From a bacterium (GTDB lineage: Bacteria; Patescibacteriota; Minisyncoccia; 2-02-FULL-40-12; IGHO2-01-FULL-4-A), in the NCBI GenBank assembly GCA_030698885.1, contig JAUYLN010000037.1, positions 1 through 64,000 of the forward strand: a stretch of 64,000 nt of DNA, given 5' to 3'. The first letter of the stretch is position 1. Every line of letters starts with the position of its first letter. Of this stretch, positions 7,894 to 16,432 are shown one piece after another. The notes under the pieces are model-generated. The model saw nothing but the letters and a program-made list of their open reading frames with translations, was not told the DNA's origin and did no database searches. The translations under genes and the position numbers were made by a program.

Positions 7894-8655
7894 TTATGAC
7901 AATTGTACCACTTCCTGGGCGATTTCTCTATATGCTTCCGCACCCTTTGAACGCGGGTCAAACTGCAGAATAGTTTTGCCGAAGCTCGGTGCTTCGGCTA
8001 GCGACACAACACGCGGAACTACAGCATCAAAAACATGGCCCGGGAATTTTTCTTTGACCTCCCTAACGACTTCATTGGCCAGTTTGTTTCGCTTGTCGTA
8101 CATGGTAAGAACCACGCCCATTATTTTAAGTTCCGGATTAAGCGATGAACGAACCAATTCAATAGTCTCAAGGAGCTGGGTTAGGCCCTCAAGAGCGTAA
8201 TATTCGCACTGGACAGGTATTATGAGCTGTTCTGATGCTACTAGGCCATTTAGGGTCAGGAGGCCAAGAGAGGGCGGACTATCAATTATGATATAGTCGT
8301 AATCGGTGCGGATTTTGTTTAAAGAATTTTTTAGGCGGAATTCACGGCCATTCAGGCTGGCCAGCTCAACCGTAGCTCCGGCAAGCGATGATGCAGCCGG
8401 CAAAACATGAAAACCGAAAATATCGGTTTTTTTAATTATCGCTCCCGTCTCACTTCCATCAATTATGGCATGGTAAATATTCATCTCCTCATCTTTTTGC
8501 CTGTGCCCAACGCCTGTTGTGGCATTTGCCTGAGGGTCTAGGTCAACCAAAAGCACATTTTTGCCAAGCGCCGCCAGATACGCGCTTAAATTGACCGACG
8601 TTGTCGTTTTTCCGGTTCCCCCTTTTTGATTGATAACACCGAGTATCCTTGCCAT
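7894..8655 (-). CDS. parA: Chromosome partitioning ATPase ParA (Soj)
   Basis: 253 aa, typical Soj length. Deviant Walker A KGGTGKTTTSVNL (~11-23), Walker A-prime VDLDPQANAT (~38-47), Walker B IIIDSPPSLGLLTLNG (~120-135). This is the MinD/ParA ATPase that forms the nucleoid-bound gradient moving ParB-parS. It starts with ATG 8653-8655 and precedes parB on the same strand. The first ~24 codons occur a second time as a broken copy at 9422-9508. Confidence 0.95.
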   Translation of the reverse strand: MARILGVINQKGGTGKTTTSVNLSAYLAALGKNVLLVDLDPQANATTGVGHRQKDEEMNIYHAIIDGSETGAIIKKTDIFGFHVLPAASSLAGATVELASLNGREFRLKNSLNKIRTDYDYIIIDSPPSLGLLTLNGLVASEQLIIPVQCEYYALEGLTQLLETIELVRSSLNPELKIMGVVLTMYDKRNKLANEVVREVKEKFPGHVFDAVVPRVVSLAEAPSFGKTILQFDPRSKGAEAYREIAQEVVQLS

Positions 8656-8705
8656 GTTTCATTTAAACACTAAAAAATATTAAAAATCGGGTAATGATAG
8701 ATTAA

Positions 8706-9386
8706 TTAATCAAAAATAACTTTCCAGCCGGTAACTTTATTTAGCCGAACAACGCGTAATTCCTGCTCTATCATCCTGCCATATTCAGTTTCGATGTACC
8801 AGGTGAAGACGGCTACCTTATCATTTTTAGTCTTTAATTTTGCGGTGCGTAGTTCTCTTGCAAAACTATTTGCCGCTTCTCGACCATCTTCTCGCTCTTT
8901 AAACCAATCAATTATCTCATACCCCGTACCACCAACTAGTTTGGATGCCCCCTTAAAATTTCCAGCCTCAAGCTCATCCGCCAGAGCAATGATAGTTTCT
9001 TCTGGGGTCAATGGATCAATGACATTGGGTAAGCCAGTTATATAAAGAAGGCTTATGGGTAACGTTATACTGATTAACAATGACGTAGATAGACCCAACG
9101 CTACAAATGTTTTTTTCTTTCTAAGAAAAGACAAGTATATTCCCACAGCAAGGGGGGCTAAAACTACATACCACAATTTTAATGTTAGATTAATAGCAAC
9201 GAACGGATAAATTATTGGAGTCCAGTTTTCTCCGGGCTCATTAAATGCCTTGAATGCAAAATAAGAAAAGATAGCAAAAATTAAAATTAAAATAGATGTA
9301 TAAATTTTAACCCACCTGGGAAATTTACCAGGATTTCCTGTTTGCTTCACAAAATTTGATTTTAGATTTTGGTTAATGTTTTCCAT
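8706..9386 (-). CDS. Membrane protein of unknown function sharing a domain with paralog 2
   Basis: 226 aa. Hydrophobic segments at about 26-48, 58-85 and 95-115 give three or four membrane helices. The C-terminal ~90 residues (PEETIIALADELEAGNFKGASKL ... VTGWKVIFD) resemble the swapped C-terminal domain of the PsbP-like protein at 3423-4757: both have a LADxL-AG---GA helix pair and a later AxL/AKI strand. The gene lies between intact parA and a truncated parA copy, suggesting it moved together with a parA duplication. Function unknown. Confidence 0.6.
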   Translation of the reverse strand: MENINQNLKSNFVKQTGNPGKFPRWVKIYTSILILIFAIFSYFAFKAFNEPGENWTPIIYPFVAINLTLKLWYVVLAPLAVGIYLSFLRKKKTFVALGLSTSLLISITLPISLLYITGLPNVIDPLTPEETIIALADELEAGNFKGASKLVGGTGYEIIDWFKEREDGREAANSFARELRTAKLKTKNDKVAVFTWYIETEYGRMIEQELRVVRLNKVTGWKVIFD

Positions 9387-9421
9387 TAATTTAACCCAAG
9401 ACTTAGTCCAACTCTTTGTTG

Positions 9422-9508
9422 CTAGCTCCGTTTCTCGCTTAAATTAACCGACGTTGTCGTTTTTCCGGTTCCCCCTTTTTGATTGATTACACCCAGTATC
9501 CTCGCCAT
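9422..9508 (-). pseudogene. Truncated parA copy (first 24 codons)
   Basis: Minus-strand translation MARILGVINQKGGTGKTTTS followed by VNLS is identical to the ParA N-terminus including Walker A, then runs into EKRS and a stop. The DNA differs from real parA at a few silent sites, so the duplication is not brand new. It lies directly upstream of the membrane-protein gene at 8706-9386. Confidence 0.9.
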
Positions 9509-9567
9509 CTACTCTAATGTTATCCCTTTGAGCATTAATTTTCAAATACAGCATTACGATTATAAAC

Positions 9568-9603
9568 CTTCTATCCCTAATTCGTACGAATTAGGGATAG
9601 AAG
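9568..9603. terminator. 36-nt perfect palindrome, terminator-like
   Basis: CTTCTATCCCTAATTCGT is followed by its exact reverse complement, then AAAAAATTT on the plus strand. Probably a terminator for the minus-strand gene at 9658-10182. Confidence 0.65.
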
Positions 9604-9657
9604 AAAAAATTTGTTTATTGCATAGCATCTCTCACGCCCAACCTTGGCAGCGACTGA

Positions 9658-10182
9658 CTATCTCAACTCTTCTATGCTCACTCCTCGTTTTTGGTTTTCG
9701 GATTCAAGGCGCTGGAGAATTGAAAGGCCCATATCTTTGGCCTGCCTGATTTCCTGCAAAGTTTTTGGCTCAATAAAATAAACCTGAACGCCGTTTTCTA
9801 TCATGGCATCCAGGGCAGAATTGTATTCCATAGTTTTGACCGGCCTGACCGGTGACTTACTGGTCCATTCATATTCACGAAGGCCTTTTTCAGGGTCACA
9901 AACAAATCCATCGCTTGGCAAGACATAAATATGCCCGCCTTTATCATTCTTGATAAAATCTTCTCTAGGCTCGGCTATTATTGCATAAGGTATGCGGTCG
10001 TGGAGTCCGCTTTCGGCAACTTTTTCCGTCATGAAAATTGCCGCTAAACCCATTTCTTGAGTAGCAAAAACCTGAGCTCCTTCGGCTGGATCCCTATGGC
10101 TTTTGGCTCTGGGCTCCAACTCTTCAATCCCGCGATGAGGCGATCCATGATAAAGAAATTCTGGCTTTTCTTTATATTCCAT
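9658..10182 (-). CDS. Hypothetical protein, possible ADP-ribosyltransferase-like fold
   Basis: 174 aa, soluble, no signal peptide. It begins EFLYHGSPHRGIEELEPR and continues with VFATQEMGLAAIF. The YHGS...L.P...VFAT...A pattern recalls the first strands of ADP-ribosyltransferase-like domains, but the catalytic Glu cannot be placed, so no activity is claimed. The C-terminus (LQEIRQAKDMGLSILQRLESE) is helical. It is a single gene flanked by strong palindromic terminators on both sides (9568-9603 and 10196-10245). Confidence 0.5.
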   Translation of the reverse strand: MEYKEKPEFLYHGSPHRGIEELEPRAKSHRDPAEGAQVFATQEMGLAAIFMTEKVAESGLHDRIPYAIIAEPREDFIKNDKGGHIYVLPSDGFVCDPEKGLREYEWTSKSPVRPVKTMEYNSALDAMIENGVQVYFIEPKTLQEIRQAKDMGLSILQRLESENQKRGVSIEELR

Positions 10183-10195
10183 ATATTAAATATTA

Positions 10196-10245
10196 TACTC
10201 CCTAAATTAAAAACGACCATAAGGCCGTTTTTAATTTAGGGAGTA
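10196..10245. terminator. Bidirectional terminator, 20-bp perfect stem
   Basis: TACTCCCTAAATTAAAAACG (10196-10215) and its reverse complement (10226-10245) enclose a 10-base loop. It separates the gene at 10249-10581 from that at 9658-10182. Confidence 0.85.
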
Positions 10246-10248
10246 ATC

Positions 10249-10581
10249 CTAGTCCAATGGGTGCATAAATTTCTTTTCTACCTTATCGGCAAGATTATGG
10301 ATTTTTCTTATAAAACTATAAAAATGACGGACCTTAAGAAACAGGTATACTCCGACTGCAATTAGTACAGAAGGCCAAAGAGTCACCCAGGCCAGGTCGG
10401 GTATCAAGCCGACATTTTTTAATAAAAATAATATTCCGACCACTATCAGAGAGAATGCGATTGTAAGCATGATAAATATTGTTTTGCGCAATTTATCCGT
10501 ATACTGAACGGCCCCATGTATCTTGGGATGATAACGCCAGGCCAGCAATATTAAAAATAAAAGACGCTTTAAAGATATCAT
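10249..10581 (-). CDS. Small LiaF/LiaI-like membrane protein
   Basis: 110 aa with two or three hydrophobic segments (~5-15, 35-53, 67-83). The pattern IIFLLKNVGLIPDLAWVTLWPSVLIAVGVYLFL is typical of the LiaI-LiaF-like transmembrane domain (small helix pair, then WP-x-xLI-G). Role unknown. Its ATG overlaps the stop of the upstream MFS-like gene by 4 bp (ATGA), so the two are translationally coupled. Confidence 0.6.
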   Translation of the reverse strand: MISLKRLLFLILLAWRYHPKIHGAVQYTDKLRKTIFIMLTIAFSLIVVGILFLLKNVGLIPDLAWVTLWPSVLIAVGVYLFLKVRHFYSFIRKIHNLADKVEKKFMHPLD

Positions 10582-11204
10582 ATAGTTGATTGAACTTTTG
10601 TGGGGACACCCAGCCTATCTATTTCTTTGGGTTTTTTCTTTATATTTTTCCAGGCTGGTATCAAAATTATAGCGCCAAGATAGCTTAATATAGAGATTAC
10701 GATAAACAATGTGTCAAAACCATATTTCTCCGCGATAACACCTCCTAAGTAAGCACTTGCGGCCGTAGCCAATCCGATGACTACATCATCAAAGGACCAC
10801 TCCAGCCCAACCTTGCCTTTGTCCAAATGATCCGTAAACAATATTCGCCAACCCGGCACGGCCATAGAGTTAGCAATACCTATCAATGCTTGTATCAGAT
10901 AAATATGCCACGGCTTCGATGCCCATATGTAAAATAATATCAATGTAGCCACCAGCGCCGTACCTATTACCATAAAATAGAATTCATCCCTCTCGCCATC
11001 TGTCCTATCCATAAACCGTGAAAAAGGTATAGTAGTAACCAGCCTTGCAACCCAGTAAGCAGTAAAGGCAAGCCCGGCAACCTTGAGAGTCCCTCCCTCT
11101 ATATCTTGAAGAACAAAAACAGAAAGGAACGGCATCAATAAACCCAAGGCAAAACCGAAGACAAAATCATACATTAAAAGACTTTTAATAACACGGCTAA
11201 TCAA
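10578..11204 (-). CDS. Half-size MFS-like transporter (six helices)
   Basis: 208 aa, about half of a normal major facilitator protein. Six hydrophobic segments, and the loop ARLVTTIPFSRFMDRTDGERDEF resembles the MFS loop 2-3 signature (G/R-x-x-x-D-R-x-G-R). It probably functions as a dimer of half-transporters or is a degenerate regulator; no frameshift is visible and it starts cleanly. Substrate unknown. Coupled by ATGA overlap to the LiaF-like gene. Confidence 0.6.
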   Translation of the reverse strand: MISRVIKSLLMYDFVFGFALGLLMPFLSVFVLQDIEGGTLKVAGLAFTAYWVARLVTTIPFSRFMDRTDGERDEFYFMVIGTALVATLILFYIWASKPWHIYLIQALIGIANSMAVPGWRILFTDHLDKGKVGLEWSFDDVVIGLATAASAYLGGVIAEKYGFDTLFIVISILSYLGAIILIPAWKNIKKKPKEIDRLGVPTKVQSTI

Positions 11205-11330
11205 TAAAGAAACAAATTACAAGCGCCAAGCTACAAACAAGTCCTAATTACCAAAATTTAAAATTCTAAATTTTTGTTTTGATATTTAGGTTTGGATATT
11301 GTTTGTGATTTGTTATTTGTGATTTGGAAT
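11205..11330. repeat. AT-rich intergenic repeat-type spacer
   Basis: Contains the words AAAATTTAAAATTCTAAATT and GGTTTGGATATTGTTTGTGA, close to the spacers at 7766-7893 and 26610-26740. No gene is visible. Confidence 0.45.
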
Positions 11331-12632
11331 TTACTTTACCCTGGGAAATCCCCAGCCTGAAGCATCATCATCTCCCGGTTCATCTACGTCTTGAGCTAAA
11401 GAATGTAAAAATTCTCTGGTGGCAGCAGCAGAATCTTCGGCGTCAGCCTGCCAATATTTGGCGGCTAGACCTGTGAGAAACGGTGAGGCCATTGAAGTGC
11501 CTGACAATATTGTATAGCCGTTATTGGACCAGGTTGATTCTATATTCTCACCGGGCATAGCAAATTCTATATCTTTCTCCTCAACAACAAATTCTTCCGT
11601 TTCAGAGTTGTCGCCCCTTGAACTCCATTCTGTAATTTTTATGGTTGAGTCAAAAGCGCCAACGCCGATTACCGAACTGTAGGCAGCCGGATAATCAATG
11701 CTTGATACGAACGGTCCGTCATTACCGGACGCGGCTACCATAAGCACGCCTCTTGATGCGGCATAATTAACCGCGTCTCTGATAAGCGATGAATCGGCAT
11801 CAGAGCCAAAGCTCATATTAATAATATTTATACTGTTATCTGCGGCATGCCTTATAGCTACGGCAATATCATCAGCAAAACAAGAGCCATTATTTCCGCA
11901 AACTTTAAATGCGGAAACTGAAGCCAGGGGTGCGATACCATAAATACCCAGTCCGTCACTGCCCGCGTCTGCAACGATTATACCGGCCACGTGAGTGCCG
12001 TGGCCATTTTTATCTTCACATTTACCGTTAACGATAGGACTTTTGAAACTCGTAAAATCCTTGCAATCGTCTATCCTATTTTTCAAATCAGGATGAGTTA
12101 TTGTAATGCCTGTATCTAAGATAGCGATGCTTACCCCGAAACCTCCAGAAGTAGAAGCTATCAGGTCAGAATTATAAACAGCTTCAATGCCCCATGGGGT
12201 TTGGTCTGAAGGTTCCTCACGTTGAATAGGGGGCCTTCCTTTAGCATTGTTTTTACCGCTAGTATCCACTGCAGGAGTCGGAATCGGCAAAGATTCAGAC
12301 GCAGCCTTAACTATAGCCGACAAAGGAGCTTCCGACGGAATTATAGGGTCAACAAAAGGGGTTGGTGAAGGAGAAAGTTCCTGCAAAATATTAAGAACAT
12401 CTACGGGTTCAACTTTTAGGCCGAAAATCTTGGCGAACCTAAATTGAAAGTCGCTTAAATCTGCACTGAAGCCTTTTTCAAAAACATTTCTGGCTCCAAG
12501 AGCAGTTTTCCAAAAATTACTTGTTGATTGGACAAAAAATCGGCCGGAATCAGCCGATGCGCTTTCAAATGGTAAAAAAGCCAAAAATGTGGCTAAAAAC
12601 AAGGCAAAAACTGCTTTTTTAGGAATATTCAT
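11331..12632 (-). CDS. Secreted subtilisin-like serine protease (S8)
   Basis: 433 aa. Signal peptide at 1-27 (MNIPKKAVFALFLATFLAFL then ESASA), a Pro/Ser-rich prosegment to ~140, then the S8 catalytic domain. The triad is visible: Asp173 in AILDTGI, His211 in GHGTHVAG, Ser380 in GTSMASP; the oxyanion Asn is in AASGND. It is expected to work outside the cell, in nutrient processing or on host or neighbour surfaces, but the target is unknown. It is a single gene with AT-rich spacers on both sides. Confidence 0.92.
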   Translation of the reverse strand: MNIPKKAVFALFLATFLAFLPFESASADSGRFFVQSTSNFWKTALGARNVFEKGFSADLSDFQFRFAKIFGLKVEPVDVLNILQELSPSPTPFVDPIIPSEAPLSAIVKAASESLPIPTPAVDTSGKNNAKGRPPIQREEPSDQTPWGIEAVYNSDLIASTSGGFGVSIAILDTGITITHPDLKNRIDDCKDFTSFKSPIVNGKCEDKNGHGTHVAGIIVADAGSDGLGIYGIAPLASVSAFKVCGNNGSCFADDIAVAIRHAADNSINIINMSFGSDADSSLIRDAVNYAASRGVLMVAASGNDGPFVSSIDYPAAYSSVIGVGAFDSTIKITEWSSRGDNSETEEFVVEEKDIEFAMPGENIESTWSNNGYTILSGTSMASPFLTGLAAKYWQADAEDSAAATREFLHSLAQDVDEPGDDDASGWGFPRVK

Positions 12633-12737
12633 TTGGTGAGTAGATTATAGCATAAAACCCCTTAAAAATCATCAACAGCCCTGAAGAAGTATTAAGGGAC
12701 AAGGGATAAGTATTAAGCGGATTAGAGAAATAAAAAA

Positions 12738-12772
12738 GCGTCCGGAGGGACCGAGTCAAGCTCGGTGGACGC
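12738..12772 (-). terminator. Terminator of the small membrane protein gene
   Basis: GCGTCC/GGACGC and ACCGAG/CTCGGT form a two-part stem; on the minus strand it is followed by TTTTTTATTT. It lies just downstream of the stop at 12794. Confidence 0.8.
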
Positions 12773-12793
12773 AAATAATAAAAATAAAATATA

Positions 12794-12958
12794 TTAATTT
12801 AGTTTTTTGTTTTTAAAATATTTACCTATAATTACAGCTGAAGCAAGAAAAATAACGGCAGCTATCCTGCCCCACATGGGACCGACTACAACATAAACAA
12901 GGAACGAAATAACTACAGCAACAATAAAAATAAAAGAAACTGACAATGTTTTTTCCAT
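12794..12958 (-). CDS. Small two-helix membrane protein (54 aa)
   Basis: Translation MEKTLSVSFIFIVAVVISFL continues VYVVVGPMWGRIAAVIFLAS and ends KYFKNKKLN. Two hydrophobic helices are joined by a Gly-Pro-Met-Trp-Gly-Arg turn. A ribosome binding site AAAGAGG lies six bases before the ATG, and a strong terminator follows, so this is a real transcription unit. A longer Cys-rich reading in an overlapping frame is not credible. Function unknown. Confidence 0.7.
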   Translation of the reverse strand: MEKTLSVSFIFIVAVVISFLVYVVVGPMWGRIAAVIFLASAVIIGKYFKNKKLN

Positions 12959-13041
12959 TACATACCTCTTTAAAAAATATAATATATTTTAAGGGCATTG
13001 GCAAATTTTGAATTTTGATATGTCGTTTTAATTTTTAATGT

Positions 13042-14241
13042 TTAATTTTTGATATTTGATATTTGATATTGTGATGCTATTAGCCCCAGCATCACCCAAA
13101 ATATCATCCTCCCCGGCTGAAGAGTCCATAGAAAATGGTCAAAAAGACCGATGGTTAAAATCGTAAAAACAAATATTAGAAACGACCAACGATGGAGTTC
13201 GGGCAAGCCGGATTTTTTAATAAACTTGCGTATAACCAAAATTCCAAATAATAAAAATACTCCAAGGCCTATATAGCCTGTCTCCGACAATATTAACAGG
13301 TAAATATTATGGACTGGCTGATAAAGCGGAAAATACATTCCCGGCACATCTTTCATAAATTCCGGCACAAACTGGCCGACACCAATCCCGAACAACGGAT
13401 TATCTTTTGATGCCGCACCGGCAATCTTATTGTAATAGATCCTCTGACTAACAGCTTCGTCGTCGCCTGAAATTGTGATTCGGGATTCAATCTGTGGCCA
13501 ATAAAATGCGGAGAAAATAAGAATGGCCACGGCTGTCATTATGATAACGTTTAAAATTCGTTTTTTATTATCTTTCCAGAATTGTTTTCCGGCCGGTCTG
13601 AATAAAAACAAAAAATGCAGAAACATAGCAAAGCCCCAAAGGGCTATCATGGTTCGTGAGAACGTCAAAAAGAAAGCAAACAAAATTATACCATACGCAA
13701 CAAGCCCGGCTTTTTCATATTTTTTTGAAAAATTTAGCCGAGCCAAGTATATCCAACAGAAAGAGAACAACGCCGCCAGTAAAAAAGCGGCCAGAATATT
13801 AGGGTGAGGGGTTGTACCATAGGCCCGCATAAACTTTTCACCATTAACGATAAATACCGCCACACCGGGAGTGGAAGGCAGAAGAGATGGAGACTCTCCG
13901 AGTATTTTTAATCCGAATCCATGCTGTAACAATGACTGGCTGATGGCAAGAAGCGACTGGAAAAATGCTGCGCCAAAAATAGCCAGCAAACTGTGCGAGA
14001 AGTTAAAAATAACGCCAGAATTATATTTAACGTAAAAATAAAGACCGGTGAACTCGGCTAATTTAAATAAATGATAAATAGACAACTCCTTTATTCCTGC
14101 TCCAAAAATAGAAAGTCCGGCAACAGCAAAAAATCCCAAGATCAAATAATCCGGCATATTTAAGGGCCGTGCGCCTTCCCATCTGGCCCTTAAAAACCAG
14201 AGCAAAAATAGCCCGACCAAAAGAATGTCGGACGCCCACAA
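13042..14241 (-). CDS. O-antigen ligase-like polytopic membrane protein (start uncertain)
   Basis: 399 aa from the first usable start (TTG 14241). About ten hydrophobic segments; the long loop holds FMRAYGTTPHPNILAAFLL and later VHNIYLLILSETGYIGL, the RAYGTxxHPN and H-N-x-Y-L hallmarks of the Wzy/WaaL family that polymerise or ligate surface glycans at the membrane. The same frame stays open and protein-like for ~50 codons further upstream (ending KKLLWQWGKYRIEWTSGF), with a helix and no ATG, GTG or TTG. The real N-terminus is therefore either a rare start or damaged. Confidence 0.8.
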   Translation of the reverse strand: MWASDILLVGLFLLWFLRARWEGARPLNMPDYLILGFFAVAGLSIFGAGIKELSIYHLFKLAEFTGLYFYVKYNSGVIFNFSHSLLAIFGAAFFQSLLAISQSLLQHGFGLKILGESPSLLPSTPGVAVFIVNGEKFMRAYGTTPHPNILAAFLLAALFSFCWIYLARLNFSKKYEKAGLVAYGIILFAFFLTFSRTMIALWGFAMFLHFLFLFRPAGKQFWKDNKKRILNVIIMTAVAILIFSAFYWPQIESRITISGDDEAVSQRIYYNKIAGAASKDNPLFGIGVGQFVPEFMKDVPGMYFPLYQPVHNIYLLILSETGYIGLGVFLLFGILVIRKFIKKSGLPELHRWSFLIFVFTILTIGLFDHFLWTLQPGRMIFWVMLGLIASQYQISNIKN

Positions 14242-14400
14242 AAACCCTGAAGTCCACTCTATTCTATACTTCCCCCATTGCCATAGAAGCTTTTTAACCT
14301 CAAAAGGAATGGAGAACAGTAATAGATAAAAAGCTGCCGTTTCGAGGTAGCGTATTTTTAAGATAGGGAATTTTTTTTTAATTAGACTTAAAATTTCTAA

Positions 14401-14599
14401 CTTCTAATGCCTAATATCTAATCAATTATCCAATGTCCAATGAATATAATGACTTTTTCATATCATATTTCGGCATTGGTGATTTATAAATTGGTCATTG
14501 ATTAGTAATTAGAAATTTATCATTAGTAATTTATAACCCACCTGGTGTTTATTATAGAAAAACTTACTATAACCAGTTATTTGTCCTGGGCTCTGGGTC
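14401..14599. other. AT-rich spacer without genes
   Basis: Contains partly self-complementary AT-rich words (CTAATATCTAATCAATTA and TTGATTAGTAATTAGAAA) of the family seen in other spacers, and nothing protein-like. Confidence 0.4.
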
Positions 14600-15733
14600 T
14601 TAGAAAAAGATAAGAGCATAAACCGCTCCGACAGCAAAGATAGCAACTAATAAATATAGGAGCCAATGCGGAATTTTAAGCGAATATTCCGGCTCCCTGT
14701 CCCCTTTTTTGCGGGCAGCCATAAAAGCAAATACGATTATAATGATATCTATACTTATGCCTATCGCACCGACCAGGCCGATAATTTCAATAAAATTACG
14801 CAATCCGGAAATAAAAAGCAAAATAGGCGGTACAAGGACCAGAAGCTGGGCATGAAATTTTCTTATGCCAAAATCATATTGAAAAGATTCCCTTAAAGCA
14901 GTGGCATAATTTATAAAAACGGTAAAAGTAGATAAAAATCCGAGCAAAGAACCTAGAAACAATATTCTGGGATTTAAAAATATCCCAAGGCCGGATATGG
15001 CATCGGGGGATGTCAGTTCACCCGACACCCCTACCACCACTAAAGTAAGCACCACATAAATAACTCCAGGAATGACTGTTCCGGCAATAATTGCCTTCTT
15101 AAATCTTTTTTCATCATTATTCAGAATTTCCCTGACTAATACCACCGACGACACTCCCGCAAAAGAAAACATTATAACTCCGAACGGCAGAAACCAAAAT
15201 TCTTTTTGAAATAGCGTAAGATAATTCGCAACTTCTATTCTACTGAAAGAAAACAGAGCCATTAAAATTATGACCGCTATAAAAAACGACAACAGCACAA
15301 AATCAACTTTAGACGCTGTCCTAAGGCCCTTTAGGACAACTGCCGATGCTAAGCCAAAAAATATAAAGCTAAAAGCCGTGGGAGAAATATTTACGAAGAA
15401 AAAAACGTGAGACCAAAAAGTTCCGCTCACGACTGTAATGGCCAGAAGAGCTCCATAAATTACCAGCATAAACGAAAATAATACTAATTTTCTGCTGTTC
15501 CTGCCCAGATATTTACCGACATAGCCGACTATCTGATAGCGTCTTTTTGTTCTTAGGACTATCTCGCCGTACATCAGATTGCTAAGTAAAGTAACAATAA
15601 AAACTCCGACTAAAAATAAAAAACCGGTCAAGAAACCGGCCTTAACAAAAGAAAACGGTATCCCGAAAATACCGATACCGACTACCGTGGTCGTTAGAGT
15701 GGCGACCGAATAAACAAATTTATCAATTTTCAT
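14600..15733 (-). CDS. Amino acid permease (APC superfamily, aromatic/HAAAP-like)
   Basis: 377 aa with about eleven hydrophobic segments. The N-terminal KFVYSVATLTTTVVGIGIFG is the unwound helix 1 substrate motif of APC transporters, and FSFAGVSSVVLVREILNN matches helix 6 in tryptophan/tyrosine-type permeases. It should import an amino acid by ion symport, in line with a cell lacking biosynthesis. Monocistronic-looking, 32 bp after the MgtC-like gene. Substrate cannot be fixed from sequence. Confidence 0.82.
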   Translation of the reverse strand: MKIDKFVYSVATLTTTVVGIGIFGIPFSFVKAGFLTGFLFLVGVFIVTLLSNLMYGEIVLRTKRRYQIVGYVGKYLGRNSRKLVLFSFMLVIYGALLAITVVSGTFWSHVFFFVNISPTAFSFIFFGLASAVVLKGLRTASKVDFVLLSFFIAVIILMALFSFSRIEVANYLTLFQKEFWFLPFGVIMFSFAGVSSVVLVREILNNDEKRFKKAIIAGTVIPGVIYVVLTLVVVGVSGELTSPDAISGLGIFLNPRILFLGSLLGFLSTFTVFINYATALRESFQYDFGIRKFHAQLLVLVPPILLFISGLRNFIEIIGLVGAIGISIDIIIIVFAFMAARKKGDREPEYSLKIPHWLLYLLVAIFAVGAVYALIFF

Positions 15734-15765
15734 GTTTCATCCGAAATTTTTATACATGAGTAATA

Positions 15766-16272
15766 TTATTCACCAAGCTCATGCATATTTTCCTTGTTTT
15801 CTTTCTCTTCATTATTATTCAACAGCAAACTGGGATAGCTTATCCTGTGGGAAAACTTTTTCTCTATTTGCCATAAAACCGTAAGAATAATGTAAGCGAT
15901 AATAGTTGCCGCCAGGGCACCGCCATAAAACCCGAGTCCGGCCGCAATTCCAACCGCCGCCACCAGCCACAGAGTAGCCGCCGTAGTAGTACCGATAACC
16001 CTCGGCCCGTATCTTAATATGGCTCCCCCGCCTATAAAACCGATACCGACAATAATGTTTGATATTAGCCTTGAGGGATCATACCCCGGCCCCTTTGCTA
16101 CATTCTCAAAACCATAAACCGAAAGAATAGAAATCAGAGCAGAACCTATAGCGACTAAAGAGTGCGTGCGCAAGCCGGCAACTTTATTTGAACGCTCACG
16201 CTCAAAACCAACGGCGGCCCCAAGGCCGGCAGCAACAAGAAGTCTGATGATTATTTCTGATTCCGGAAGCAT
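15766..16272 (-). CDS. MgtC/SapB-family membrane protein
   Basis: 168 aa. Helical segments carry the family motifs LGAAVGFERERSNKVAGLRTHSLV and GVGFIGGGAILR, with TTAATLWLVAAVGIAAGLG. MgtC proteins support growth at low magnesium and affect the F-type ATPase in pathogens; the role here is unknown. A charged Asn/Glu/Lys tail follows the last helix. It lies upstream of the permease gene with a short gap, possibly one transcript. Confidence 0.88.
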   Translation of the reverse strand: MLPESEIIIRLLVAAGLGAAVGFERERSNKVAGLRTHSLVAIGSALISILSVYGFENVAKGPGYDPSRLISNIIVGIGFIGGGAILRYGPRVIGTTTAATLWLVAAVGIAAGLGFYGGALAATIIAYIILTVLWQIEKKFSHRISYPSLLLNNNEEKENKENMHELGE

Positions 16273-16370
16273 ATATTAAGTATTAAGCAGTTAGTATTAA
16301 GGGATAAGCACAAAACCAAAACTAAAAATTAATTATAGAAGATTTAAGAAAAAACAGCAATAAAAAGCCT

Positions 16371-16397
16371 AAACGGCCCCGTCAGACGGGGCCGTTT
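16371..16397. terminator. Terminator downstream of lon
   Basis: AAACGGCCCCG and CGGGGCCGTTT pair perfectly around a five-base loop, with flanking A and T, between lon (ends 16433) and the MgtC-like gene promoter side. Confidence 0.8.
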
Positions 16398-16432
16398 TAA
16401 TGTCGCATCCTCAAAAAATATTATCTACCAAC

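Noticed and set aside
8655-8669. TGTTTCATTTAAACA as a possible parS site
   Set aside because: Only the outer bases match the parS consensus; the central CACGTG is missing.
9627-9660. 5S rRNA-like fragment (CTTGGCAGCGAC)
   Set aside because: Similarity covers about 12 bases only and no 5S structure follows.
12822-13004. 60-aa Cys/Phe-rich minus-strand reading frame
   Set aside because: It overlaps the better-supported 54-aa membrane protein gene (12794-12958), which has a ribosome binding site and terminator; the composition is unlike a real protein.
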